Shown in pieces: positions 8,594-17,021 of a stretch of DNA of 64,000 nt. Made by a program: the position numbers and the translations under genes. The first letter of the stretch is position 1, and each line of letters starts with the position of its first letter. Below the pieces are notes generated by a model, which was given only the letters and a program-made list of their open reading frames with translations, was not told the origin of the DNA and made no database searches. Source of the DNA: Variovorax sp. J2L1-78 (lineage in GTDB: Bacteria > Pseudomonadota > Gammaproteobacteria > Burkholderiales > Burkholderiaceae_C); the NCBI RefSeq assembly GCF_030317205.1, contig NZ_JASZYB010000001.1:310001-374000 (forward strand), written 5' to 3'.

Positions 8594-9814
8594 ATGGATG
8601 CGCTGATCGCCACCGCCGCGCGCGCCCTCGCCATGGGCGATGCGCTCGGTGCGCTCCAGCGCGTGGCGCTGCGCGACGACCCGCCGGCGCTGGCGCAGCG
8701 CGGTATCGCGATGGCGCAGCTCGGCGAGCATGCCCGGGCGCGCGAGCTGTTGCGGCATGCGGCCCATGCCTTCGGCTCGCACGAGCCGCTGGCGCAGGCG
8801 CGCTGCGTCGTCGCGGAGGCGGAGGTCGCGCTGGCCCTGCGCGACCTGGCCGAGTCGCCGCGCCATCTCGCCGCCGCCGTGGACACGCTCGAAGCCCGCG
8901 GCGACGCCGCGAACGGCGTGCACGCACGGCTGATCGCCGCGCGCCGGTGGCTGCTCCTCGGCCGGCTCGACGACGCACGCGCCGCCTTGGCGCGGGTCGA
9001 TCCCCACGGGCTGACGCCCGCGCTGGCGGCGGTGGCCGAGCTCGTCGCGGCCGAACTGGAACTGCGCGCGCTGCGCGTGGACACGGCGCGTGCAGCGCTC
9101 GCCCGTGCGCAGGCCGCGGCGGCGCGCTCGGGCGTGCCAGCGCTCATGGCCGAGGCGGCGGATGCGCAGGGCGTGCTCGAGCGCCCGGCGGCGCGGCTTC
9201 AGGGCGTGGCGGGCGAGCAGGTGCTGCGCCTGGACGAGGTCGCCGCGTGCCTCGGCAGCGGGGCGCTGGTCGTCGATGCGTGCCGCCATGGGCTGCGCCG
9301 GGGCGACGAGGCCCTGTCGCTGGCGCGTCGGCCGGTGCTGTTCGTGCTGGTCCGCGCGCTGGGCGAGGCGTGGCCGGGCGATGTGGGGCGAGAGGTCTTG
9401 ATCGCCCGCGCCTTTCGCACCCGCCGTCCCGACGAAACGCACCGGGCGCGCCTGCGCGTCGAGATCGGCCGCCTGCGTGCGCTGGCCAAGCCCTTCGCCG
9501 ACATCGATGCCACGGCGCGCGGCTTCGTGCTGCGGCCGAACGACGGGCGCGACGTCGCGGTGCTGGCGCCGCCGATCGACGGCGACTCGGCGGCGCTGCT
9601 GGCGTTGCTGTCCGACGGCGCGGCGTGGTCGACCTCGGCCTTGGCCCTGGCGTTGGGTGCGAGCCAGCGCACGGTGCAGCGCGCGCTGGCCACGCTGGAA
9701 GCCGAGGCCCGCGTGCGCGCCGTCGGCCGGGCGCGATCGCGCCGCTGGCTGGCGCCATCGCTCGCCGGATTCGCGACGATCTTGTTACTCCCCACCACGC
9801 TGCCGCCTGCCTAA
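8594..9814 (+). CDS. Winged-helix transcriptional regulator with helical-repeat N-terminus
   Basis: This is a 406-residue Ala/Leu/Arg-rich protein. Residues 1-200 are helical repeats resembling TPR/SARP-type arrays. Residues about 250-325 contain HRARLRVEIGRLRALAKPF and then TARGFVLRP, which looks like the recognition helix and wing of an OmpR-type winged helix. Residues about 343-390 carry a second helix-turn-helix (STSALALALGASQRTVQRAL) with a wing. There is no receiver domain. It is directly upstream of, and in the same direction as, a beta-propeller gene it may control. The domain reading is by eye; the ligand is unknown. Confidence 0.6.
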   Translation: MDALIATAARALAMGDALGALQRVALRDDPPALAQRGIAMAQLGEHARARELLRHAAHAFGSHEPLAQARCVVAEAEVALALRDLAESPRHLAAAVDTLEARGDAANGVHARLIAARRWLLLGRLDDARAALARVDPHGLTPALAAVAELVAAELELRALRVDTARAALARAQAAAARSGVPALMAEAADAQGVLERPAARLQGVAGEQVLRLDEVAACLGSGALVVDACRHGLRRGDEALSLARRPVLFVLVRALGEAWPGDVGREVLIARAFRTRRPDETHRARLRVEIGRLRALAKPFADIDATARGFVLRPNDGRDVAVLAPPIDGDSAALLALLSDGAAWSTSALALALGASQRTVQRALATLEAEARVRAVGRARSRRWLAPSLAGFATILLLPTTLPPA

Positions 9815-9858
9815 AGTGCATCCACGGCACCGATGTGTGCGTGCCGAAGGAGCCACTG

Positions 9859-10542
9859 ATGACCCCCGAGACCCTCGACAGATCGACCGAACCCGCTGTG
9901 CGCACCGCCGAGATCGTGCGCGAATTCGGCCCCTTCCCCGACGCTGCGGCCGTGCACGGCGTGACGCACGACGGCCACCTGGTCTGGGCCGCCACCGGCA
10001 CCCGGCTCGTGGCCTTCGACGGCCGCGACGGCAAGACGCTGCGCACGATCGAGCACCCCTGCGACGCCGGCACCGCGTTCGACGGCACCCACCTCTGGCA
10101 GATCGCCGAATCGCGCATCGACAAGATCGACCCGGCCAGCGGCGACGTGCTGGCGAGCATCCCGGCGCCGGGCCACGGTGCGGATTCGGGCCTCACCTGG
10201 GCCGAAGGCAGCCTCTGGGTGGGGCAGTACCGCGACCGCAAGATCCATCGGATCGACCCGGCGACCGGGGCGCTGCTGCGCACCATCGAATCCAACCGAT
10301 TCGTCACCGGCGTGACCTGGGTCGACGGCGAGCTGTGGCACGGCACCTGGGAGGGCGACGAGAGCGAGCTGCGCCGCATCGATGCGGCCAGTGGCGCGGT
10401 GCTCGAGCGGCTCGCGATGCCAGCTGGCACCGGCATCAGCGGGCTGGAATCCGACGGCGCCGATCTCTTCTATTGCGGCGGGGGCGGCAGCGGCAAGGTT
10501 CGCGCGGTGCGGCGGCCCGGCGTGCCGGCCAAAGACAGTTGA
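9859..10542 (+). CDS. Cytoplasmic beta-propeller (NHL/SMP-30/PQQ-like) protein
   Basis: This is a 227-residue protein with no signal peptide. It contains repeated blades of the form hLW-x-G-x4-hxxIDPATGxhLxxI, for example GSLWVGQYRDRKIHRID and GTHLWQIAESRIDKID, typical of NHL/SMP-30/Vgb-like propellers. At about five blades it is shorter than classic enzymes of the class and may complete the propeller by dimerising or by a small fold. AAGGAG lies 6 bases before the ATG. It follows a winged-helix regulator by 44 bases. Such proteins may bind small molecules or act as lactonase-like enzymes; no catalytic residues can be assigned here. Confidence 0.6.
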   Translation: MTPETLDRSTEPAVRTAEIVREFGPFPDAAAVHGVTHDGHLVWAATGTRLVAFDGRDGKTLRTIEHPCDAGTAFDGTHLWQIAESRIDKIDPASGDVLASIPAPGHGADSGLTWAEGSLWVGQYRDRKIHRIDPATGALLRTIESNRFVTGVTWVDGELWHGTWEGDESELRRIDAASGAVLERLAMPAGTGISGLESDGADLFYCGGGGSGKVRAVRRPGVPAKDS

Positions 10543-10781
10543 ATTCAAATGGAAATTTGACTGATATCGGCTCCAAAACCGGTTTTCTACAGTGGTGTTT
10601 TCAGAAATTTTTTCGCTGTTGCTCTCGGCTACCATTCGCGGCAACCTGGAAATATTCATCGGTTTCCTCGGTGCCGCGAAGTAGGCTGATTTACTTAATC
10701 CATGGGATTTAAATGCCGCCTCGCATCGAGGCGGCGTTTGAAACAATACGGCGCTGTGTGCGTCGGCATGGAATAACGGCA
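10543..10781. other. AT-rich intergenic region with palindromes
   Basis: This 239-base gap is markedly AT-richer than the flanks. It holds a TCAAAT/ATTTGA hairpin at 10545-10560, a perfect 12-base palindrome AAAACCGGTTTT at 10575-10586, and the strong hairpin listed separately at 10715-10735. No convincing gene is present. The promoter of the downstream HDOD gene should lie in its right half. Confidence 0.5.
10712..10738. terminator. Bidirectional-type hairpin terminator
   Basis: GCCGCCTCG (10715-10723), loop CAT, CGAGGCGGC (10727-10735): a perfect 9-bp GC stem, preceded by AAAT and followed by GTTT. It could end transcripts from the propeller gene. It lies about 45 bases before the HDOD start codon, so attenuation there is also possible. 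Confidence 0.5.
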
Positions 10782-12173
10782 ATGCCATTCAATTTCTTCC
10801 GGCGGCACGAGCCCGAAGCCGTCCCACCCCCCGCCCAAGAGGCGATCGCAGTGGCCGTCGCAGAACCGGCCGGACCTGCGCCGGTGGACGGTTTTCTGAC
10901 CTACGCGCTCCACCTGGACGCGCAACGGCACATCAAGGGCTACAAGTTCGAATGGCACGCGGCGTCCGGCAGCACGAGCGCTTCCGACGACTTCCGCGCG
11001 CTGCTGTCCACCGTGGCGTCGAACCTGAACAGCGTCAAGGCCGGCTGGCGCTTGGGCAGGCTGATGGTCTACCTGGACGCGACCGCCGAGGGCCTGGCCT
11101 TCGAGGAACTGCAGGCCCTGCCGCCGAAAAGCGTCGTGCTCTGCCTGCGCCTGGCGGAACTGGCGGACAAGAAGATCTGGCCCACGGTCGACGCGCTGCG
11201 TGCACAGGGTTTCGGCATCATGTTGTGCGACGTGGACGTTTTGCCCGCCCCGCCGACGGTGTCGAACAAACCCCCGGTGTCCGACGCCGTCGAGGAAGCA
11301 GACGCTGCCGAAGCGCCGGACCCGTTCGGCGCGTTGTCCCGCATCACGCACCTGGACATGCTGGAGGGGCGCAAGGAGCTGGTCGACGGCGCGCGGCATC
11401 TCCGGGGGCCGGGAACACCCGCGATCCATCCGATCGCCACCCGCATCGCCAGCTGGGCCGCGTTCGACGCCTGCGCCGCGCGCCGGCTGGACGCCTTCGT
11501 GCGCGGCAAGGAAGCCATCGCGGCGCCGTTGCAGGCGGGTGTCACGCTGCAGCCCGAGTCCGTGCTGATCATCCGCGTCATGCAGATGATCCAGCGCAAC
11601 GAGGACGTGCGGTCCATCGAGGCGGCGCTCGCGCACGACCAGGCGCTCACGGCCCGGCTGCTGCACCACATCAACACGCTGACCATGGGCCACAACGTGG
11701 AGGTGCATTCGCTGCACCACGCGGTCGCGTTGCTCGGCTTCGGGCCCCTGTTCCGCTGGCTGTCGCTGCTGCTGGCGACCAGCAAGAAGGCCAACAGCAT
11801 GGCGTACATGACCAAGAAGTCGATCATGCGCGGCCGTTTCGTCGAACTGATGGGGCAGGGCACGCTGCCGGCGGACGAGGCCAACAACCTGTTCGTGGCG
11901 GGCATGTTCTCGCTGATCGACCGCGTGCTGGGCGTGCCCATGGAAGAGGTGCTGGCCAAGGTGCAACTGCCCGAGGCGGTGCAGGAAGCCGTCCGCACGC
12001 GCGGCGGTCTCTACGGCCCCTTCGTCGCGCTGGCTGAAGCGTGCGAGGTCGATGTCGGCGAGGCGGCCGCGCTGGCGGCGTCGATCGGGGTCGACGCCGA
12101 GAAGGTCAATGCGTCGCATCTCGCCGCGATGGCTTGGGCGCTGGACGTGAATCCGGCCGAAGTGACCTACTGA
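10782..12173 (+). CDS. HDOD-domain signalling protein with degenerate EAL-like N-terminus
   Basis: This is a 463-residue cytoplasmic protein of the COG3434/YuxH type. After a Pro/Ala-rich leader, residues about 35-175 (VDGFLTYALHLDAQRHIKGY, LCLRLAELADKKIW) resemble an EAL phosphodiesterase barrel without the EAL catalytic residues. Residues about 250-440 form an HDOD domain (MQMIQRNEDVRSIEAALAHD, HHAVALLGFGPLFRWLSLLL, NNLFVAGMFSLIDRVLG). HDOD proteins act as non-enzymatic scaffolds in motility, stress and c-di-GMP signalling. The start ATG is preceded by GGAA. The target is unknown. Confidence 0.82.
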   Translation: MPFNFFRRHEPEAVPPPAQEAIAVAVAEPAGPAPVDGFLTYALHLDAQRHIKGYKFEWHAASGSTSASDDFRALLSTVASNLNSVKAGWRLGRLMVYLDATAEGLAFEELQALPPKSVVLCLRLAELADKKIWPTVDALRAQGFGIMLCDVDVLPAPPTVSNKPPVSDAVEEADAAEAPDPFGALSRITHLDMLEGRKELVDGARHLRGPGTPAIHPIATRIASWAAFDACAARRLDAFVRGKEAIAAPLQAGVTLQPESVLIIRVMQMIQRNEDVRSIEAALAHDQALTARLLHHINTLTMGHNVEVHSLHHAVALLGFGPLFRWLSLLLATSKKANSMAYMTKKSIMRGRFVELMGQGTLPADEANNLFVAGMFSLIDRVLGVPMEEVLAKVQLPEAVQEAVRTRGGLYGPFVALAEACEVDVGEAAALAASIGVDAEKVNASHLAAMAWALDVNPAEVTY

Positions 12174-12229
12174 GGCCGACGCTGCGGGCGGGGCGGGACT
12201 GTGGCGCGCAACCCACCATGTCCCGTTGC

Positions 12230-12253
12230 TAATGAGAATTACTATCGATAATA
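12230..12253 (+). promoter_or_regulatory. Fur box upstream of the TonB-dependent receptor
   Basis: AATGAGAATTACTATCGATA followed by ATAAT fits the Fur consensus (GATAATGATAATCATTATC / AATGAGAATNATTATCATT style) in a very AT-poor neighbourhood, about 86 bases before the receptor start. Iron-dependent repression of the receptor and the downstream reductase is expected. Confidence 0.75.
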
Positions 12254-12338
12254 ATCGGGGTTATCCCTAGCGCTGCACGGTTGCACGCGCGGATCGGCGA
12301 TCCGCCGACCACTCAGCAGACACGAGGAAGTCCCCCCA

Positions 12339-14456
12339 ATGAGGAGGCTGTATTTCGGCCTGGCGCTGGCCGCCGTGCCGTTGGCGCAGGTTCACGCCCA
12401 GACCACGTCCACCACCGGCGGCGTGGCCGGCGAACTCGCCACCGTCAATGTCGATGCTTCGCGCACCAACGGCTTCGTGCCCAGCACCGTCGAGGCCGGC
12501 ACCTTCCGCGGCACCAACCTGATGGACGTGCCCGCCACGGTCAACACCGTGACGCGCGAGGTGATCGAGCTGCAGGGCGCCGCGGGCGTGTACGACGTGC
12601 TGCGCAATACGGCCGGCGTCACGCGCCAGCAGAACGGCGGCGACACCTTCGATCAGCTGGTCATCCGCGGCATCCCGGTGGAGAACCGCACCAACTACCG
12701 GCTCAACGGCTCGCTCGCGATCCCGAACATCTCCGAGATCCCGATGGAGAACAAGGAGCGCGTCGAGGTCCTCAAGGGCGCCTCGGCGCTGTACTACGGT
12801 TTCACCACGCCGGCCGGCGTGATCAACTTCGTGACGAAGCGGGCGAGCGCCACACCGGTGACCTCGCTGGGCCTGGTGTTCGACGAGCATGGCACGGCGC
12901 AGGGCTCGATGGACATCGGCCGCCAGTTCGGCGACGAGAACCAGTTCGGCCTGCGCGTGAACGCCGCTGGCGGCCGCATCGGCTCGTCGATCGACGGCAT
13001 CGACGGCAATCGCCAGTTCGGCTCGGCGGCCTTCGACTGGCGCGTCAACAGCCGTCTCACGCTGCGCGCGGACGTCGAGCAGTACCACAAGGAGATCGTC
13101 GAGCAGGCCGGCATCACGCGGCTCGCAGCGGTCAACGGCGTGATCGCGCTGCCGGCGCTGCCCGACCCGACGAAGCGGCTGGGGCCGCTCTCCGCGGTCT
13201 TCGATGCCAAGGTGACCAACACGCAGCTGCGTGCCGACTATGCGCTGACCGACACCTGGGGGCTGATGGTCGAGGCCGGCCATTCGGAAGGGGAGCGCGA
13301 CCGGCGCCTGGCGTCGTTCAGCAACTACAACGTGCGCACGGGCGTCGGCCGTATCACCGGCAACGACCAGCATCTGGAGCAGAGCTCCGACCTGTTCCGC
13401 ACCGAGCTCTTCGGCACCTTCGCCACCGGTGGCGTGCAGCATGAACTGACCCTCGGCGCAGCGCGCAGCGCCAAGACCCAGGACCCGATCTACCAGCGCA
13501 CCTACGGCGGTGCGACGACGGTGCAGAACCTCTACAACCCGGTGTCGATCGGCACGCTCAATTCCACGGCGCTGCCCACGCGGCCGACCAGCGGCGGGCT
13601 CGACAGCGAAGAGCTCGGCCTCTACGCGCTCGACCGCCTCACGCTGACGCCGCAATGGCAACTGGTGATCGGCGCGCGCCACACGCAGTACGAGAGCACG
13701 CAGGACGCGAGCGCCACGCTGCCGCGCATCGGCTACGACGTGAGCAAGACCACGCCGCTGGCCGCGCTGAGCTACAAGTTCACGCCGGACCTCGTGGGTT
13801 ACGTGTCGTATGCGCAGGGGGTGGAAGAGGGCGACATCGCCCCGGCGGGCACGGCCAACCAGAACACCCGCATGGCACCCGGCGTGAGCAAGCAGAAGGA
13901 ACTGGGCCTGCGCTGGCTCACCGGCAGCGGCACGCTGCTGTCGACCGCGCTGTTCGACATCGAACGGCCCGGCACGTACACGAATGCCGCCAACGTTTAT
14001 GTGGCCGACGGCCGCCAGACCTACCGCGGCATCGAGATGTCGGCGCAGGGCCGGCTGACCCGGGCCCTGGCCTGGCAGATGTCGGCGCAGTGGCTCGATG
14101 CCGAGTTCGCCGACATCAATGCGCAGTACAACGGCAAGATGCCCGAGAACACCGCGCGCAAGACGGCCAGCCTGTTCCTGGCCTACGACATCGACGCGCT
14201 GCCGGGCCTGTCCGTCAACGGCGGTGCCTACTTCACCGGCCGTCGCCCGATCGACGACCTGAACCAGGGCTTCATCCCCGGCTACACGATCTACGCCGCC
14301 GGCGTGCGCTACGTGAGCCAGTTGATGGGCCGTCGTACCACCTGGCAGCTGAACGTCGACAACCTGGCCGACAAGCGCTACTGGTCGGCCGCCGGCACGC
14401 GCCTGGCGGTGGGCACGCCGCGCACCCTGCGCGCCGGCCTCAAGGTCGACTTCTGA
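12339..14456 (+). CDS. TonB-dependent siderophore receptor
   Basis: This is a 705-residue outer-membrane receptor for ferric siderophores. A signal peptide (GLALAAVPLAQVHA) is followed by a plug domain at about residues 45-165, with DVPATVNTVTREVIE, RNTAGVTRQQNGGD, the family motif VIRGIPV and the block ERVEVLKGASALYYG. A 22-strand-type barrel ends in LKVDF with the terminal aromatic residue required for assembly. No N-terminal signalling (STN) domain is present, so it is a transducer-independent receptor of the FhuE/FoxA-like group. GAGGAAG precedes the ATG, a Fur box lies upstream, and the reductase fusion starts 2 bases after its stop. The siderophore cannot be told from sequence. Confidence 0.93.
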   Translation: MRRLYFGLALAAVPLAQVHAQTTSTTGGVAGELATVNVDASRTNGFVPSTVEAGTFRGTNLMDVPATVNTVTREVIELQGAAGVYDVLRNTAGVTRQQNGGDTFDQLVIRGIPVENRTNYRLNGSLAIPNISEIPMENKERVEVLKGASALYYGFTTPAGVINFVTKRASATPVTSLGLVFDEHGTAQGSMDIGRQFGDENQFGLRVNAAGGRIGSSIDGIDGNRQFGSAAFDWRVNSRLTLRADVEQYHKEIVEQAGITRLAAVNGVIALPALPDPTKRLGPLSAVFDAKVTNTQLRADYALTDTWGLMVEAGHSEGERDRRLASFSNYNVRTGVGRITGNDQHLEQSSDLFRTELFGTFATGGVQHELTLGAARSAKTQDPIYQRTYGGATTVQNLYNPVSIGTLNSTALPTRPTSGGLDSEELGLYALDRLTLTPQWQLVIGARHTQYESTQDASATLPRIGYDVSKTTPLAALSYKFTPDLVGYVSYAQGVEEGDIAPAGTANQNTRMAPGVSKQKELGLRWLTGSGTLLSTALFDIERPGTYTNAANVYVADGRQTYRGIEMSAQGRLTRALAWQMSAQWLDAEFADINAQYNGKMPENTARKTASLFLAYDIDALPGLSVNGGAYFTGRRPIDDLNQGFIPGYTIYAAGVRYVSQLMGRRTTWQLNVDNLADKRYWSAAGTRLAVGTPRTLRAGLKVDF

Positions 14457-14458
14457 CC

Positions 14459-16888
14459 ATGGGTTCCTTGCGACGCGTCTGGTTCCAGATCCACTGGTTC
14501 ATCGGCATCACGGCCGGCACGGTGCTGGTGGTGATCGGCGTGACCGGGGCCGCCCTGTCGTTCCGTGCCGAGATCGTGGAGGCGATCAACCCCGGCCTGC
14601 GGCACGTGGCACCGCCACCGGGTGCGCGCCTGCTCACGCCGGCCGAACTGATGGATCGGGTGCAGGCCCACTCCCCCGGGCATCGCGTCGCCAACATCCG
14701 GGTCTTCTCCGAACCGGGCCGGCCAGCCCGCATCGGCTTCGCGCCGGCGCCCGGAGAACGTCGCGGCGAGGCGCGCCTGGTCGACCCGTACACCGCGGCG
14801 CTGCTGCCGGAGCCGCAGGGCGAAGACTTCTTCGAATTCATGGAGCGCCTGCACCGCTGGCTGCTGCTGCCGCGCGATACCGGCAAGTCCGTCACCGGCA
14901 CGCTCGCGGCCGGCCTGCTGGTGCTGTCGCTGTCGGGGCTGTACCTGCGCTGGCCACGGCGGCCGCTCGCCTGGCGCGCGTGGCTGCGGCTCGACTTCGG
15001 GCTCACCGGCCGGGCCTTTCTCTGGAACCTGCACGCGGTGGTCGGCACGGTCGCGCTGGTCGTGTACCTCGTGTCGAGCCTGACCGGCGTTTACTGGGGC
15101 TTCGATACGGTCCGCACATGGGTCGACGATGCGGCGGGAGAGGGTCGCACCATGCGTGCGCAGCGCGCGCAGGGCGGCGGTGCCAAGGCCGCATCGCCGC
15201 CTGCACCCGTGAAGCTCGACCTGCCGCGCGTCTGGCAATCCTTCGGCGACGTGACGCAGGGCGACTGGAGCCAGGTCACGCTGCAACTGCCGGCCCGCAA
15301 CGCGTCCAACGTCGAGGCCACCTACCTGCGCGCGGTGCCCGAGCATGAACGAGCCCGCAACCGCCTCTACCTGAACGCCGCGACCGGCGAGCCGTCGCAG
15401 CACGAACGCTATGCCGACAAGCCGCTCGCGGGCCGGTTGGTGAACAGCATCTACCCGATGCACATGGGCACGTACTGGGGCTTGCCGGGGCGCATCGTGA
15501 TGACGGCGAGCAGCCTAGCGATGGCCTTGTTCGCGATCACTGGCTGGATGCTCTACCTCGGCCGGCGCCGCACGAAGAAGGCGGTGCGCGCCGAGCGCGC
15601 GCGGCTGGGCGAGGGCGCGCCCGCAAGTGGTGGCGAAGCGGTGCTCATCGCCTTCGCCACGCAGACGGGGCAGGCCGAAGGGCTTGCCCTGCAGACCGCC
15701 GGCGCGCTGCAGTCGGCCGGCATCGCGGCGGTGGTCAAGCCGGTGTCGGAACTGACGGCCGACGTGCTGGCGCATTTCAAGAAGGCCCTGTGGATCGTCA
15801 GCACCTTCGGCGAAGGCGACCCGCCCGACACCGCGCGCGCCTTCGCACGCGGCTTCGCGCGGCTCGGGCCGGACCTGCGGCATCTGCAGTACGGCGTGCT
15901 CGCACTCGGTGACCGACGCTATGCGGCCTTCTGTGGGTTCGGCCGCAAGCTCGACCACGACCTGCGCACGCAAAGCGCGCAGGCGCTGTTCCCCATGGTC
16001 GAGGTCGATGCGAACGACGGCGCCGCGCTCGGCACCTGGCGCGCGGCGCTGGCACGCGTGTTCGGACTGGGGGGCGACGCGGCCTCGTCGTGGAGCACGG
16101 CCGACACCGCGGCCCGTGCGCCGGCGTTCGAGCCCTGGTACCTGAAAGGACGCCGCCTGCTCAACCCGGGCAGCGAAGGCGATCCGCTCTACGAGATCGA
16201 ACTGTCCGGCCCGTCGGCGGCGACCTGGGCGCCCGGCGCGCTGGTCGAGGTGCTGCCGCCCGCGCCACCGGCGGCAGGCGATGCCCCGGTGGCGCCGCGC
16301 AGCTACTCGGTGGCCTCGCTGCCGTCCGACGGCGCCCTGCAACTGCTGGTGCGCCAGGCACGGCACGCGAACGGCCTGGGCGTGGCCTCGGGCTGGCTGA
16401 CCGAAGGGGCCGCCCTCGGCGACGAGGTGCCGCTGCGGCTGGTCGCCAACCCGTCCTTCACGCTGGTGGACGACGCGCAGCCCTGCATCTTCATCGGCAA
16501 CGGCTCGGGCTTCGCCGGGCTGCGTGCCCATCTGCGCGAACGCGTGCGCCGCGGGCACGGGCGCAACTGGCTGGTCTACGGCGAACGCGCATCGCGGCAC
16601 GACGCGTTCTTCGTCGACGAACTTTCAGACTGGCGCGCACGTGGCCTGCTGGCACGCGCCGACATCGCCTACTCCCGCGACCAGCCCGAGCGCATCTACG
16701 TCCAGGACAAGCTGCGCGCCGCCGCCGACGAACTGGCCGCGTGGGTGAACGGCGGCGCCGTTGTCTACGTCTGCGGCAGCCTGGCCGGCATGGCGCCGGG
16801 CGTCGACGCGGCCTTCGCCGACATCCTGGGTGTGGCTGCGTTCGACGAGCTCATCGCGCGGGGGCGGTATCGGCGGGACGTGTATTGA
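14459..16888 (+). CDS. PepSY-TM / flavodoxin / FAD-NADPH reductase fusion (ferric-siderophore reductase type)
   Basis: This is an 809-residue inner-membrane flavoprotein built from three parts. Residues 1-380 are a PepSY-TM module with helices at about 15-37, 145-165, 190-212 and 345-368. Residues about 395-540 are a flavodoxin domain (VLIAFATQTGQAEGLALQTA, VSTFGEGDPPDTARAF, VLALGDRRYAAFC). Residues about 555-809 are a CysJ/ferredoxin-reductase-like module (SYSVASLP for FAD, IFIGNGSGFAGLRAHL and YVCGSLAGMAPGV for NADPH). This would pass electrons from NADPH through FAD and FMN to the periplasm-facing PepSY part to reduce ferric siderophore. The gene is coupled to the receptor and presumably Fur-controlled. 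The substrate is inferred. Confidence 0.88.
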   Translation: MGSLRRVWFQIHWFIGITAGTVLVVIGVTGAALSFRAEIVEAINPGLRHVAPPPGARLLTPAELMDRVQAHSPGHRVANIRVFSEPGRPARIGFAPAPGERRGEARLVDPYTAALLPEPQGEDFFEFMERLHRWLLLPRDTGKSVTGTLAAGLLVLSLSGLYLRWPRRPLAWRAWLRLDFGLTGRAFLWNLHAVVGTVALVVYLVSSLTGVYWGFDTVRTWVDDAAGEGRTMRAQRAQGGGAKAASPPAPVKLDLPRVWQSFGDVTQGDWSQVTLQLPARNASNVEATYLRAVPEHERARNRLYLNAATGEPSQHERYADKPLAGRLVNSIYPMHMGTYWGLPGRIVMTASSLAMALFAITGWMLYLGRRRTKKAVRAERARLGEGAPASGGEAVLIAFATQTGQAEGLALQTAGALQSAGIAAVVKPVSELTADVLAHFKKALWIVSTFGEGDPPDTARAFARGFARLGPDLRHLQYGVLALGDRRYAAFCGFGRKLDHDLRTQSAQALFPMVEVDANDGAALGTWRAALARVFGLGGDAASSWSTADTAARAPAFEPWYLKGRRLLNPGSEGDPLYEIELSGPSAATWAPGALVEVLPPAPPAAGDAPVAPRSYSVASLPSDGALQLLVRQARHANGLGVASGWLTEGAALGDEVPLRLVANPSFTLVDDAQPCIFIGNGSGFAGLRAHLRERVRRGHGRNWLVYGERASRHDAFFVDELSDWRARGLLARADIAYSRDQPERIYVQDKLRAAADELAAWVNGGAVVYVCGSLAGMAPGVDAAFADILGVAAFDELIARGRYRRDVY

Positions 16889-17021
16889 CGCTGAGCCTTC
16901 GGAACGGGGCTCGGCGATGTCGTGACACAGATTCACAATTTTTTAGCCGCGAGATCAGGGGTTCCTTACTAGACTGACGCCGACTTTCCCTTCAGTCCGT
17001 CGGACCGTTGCGAGGAGCACC

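Noticed and set aside
16895..16945. GAGCC/GGCTC hairpin after the reductase fusion as a terminator
   Set aside because: Only a 5-bp stem with a long loop, and the T-run lies about 25 bases downstream of the stem.
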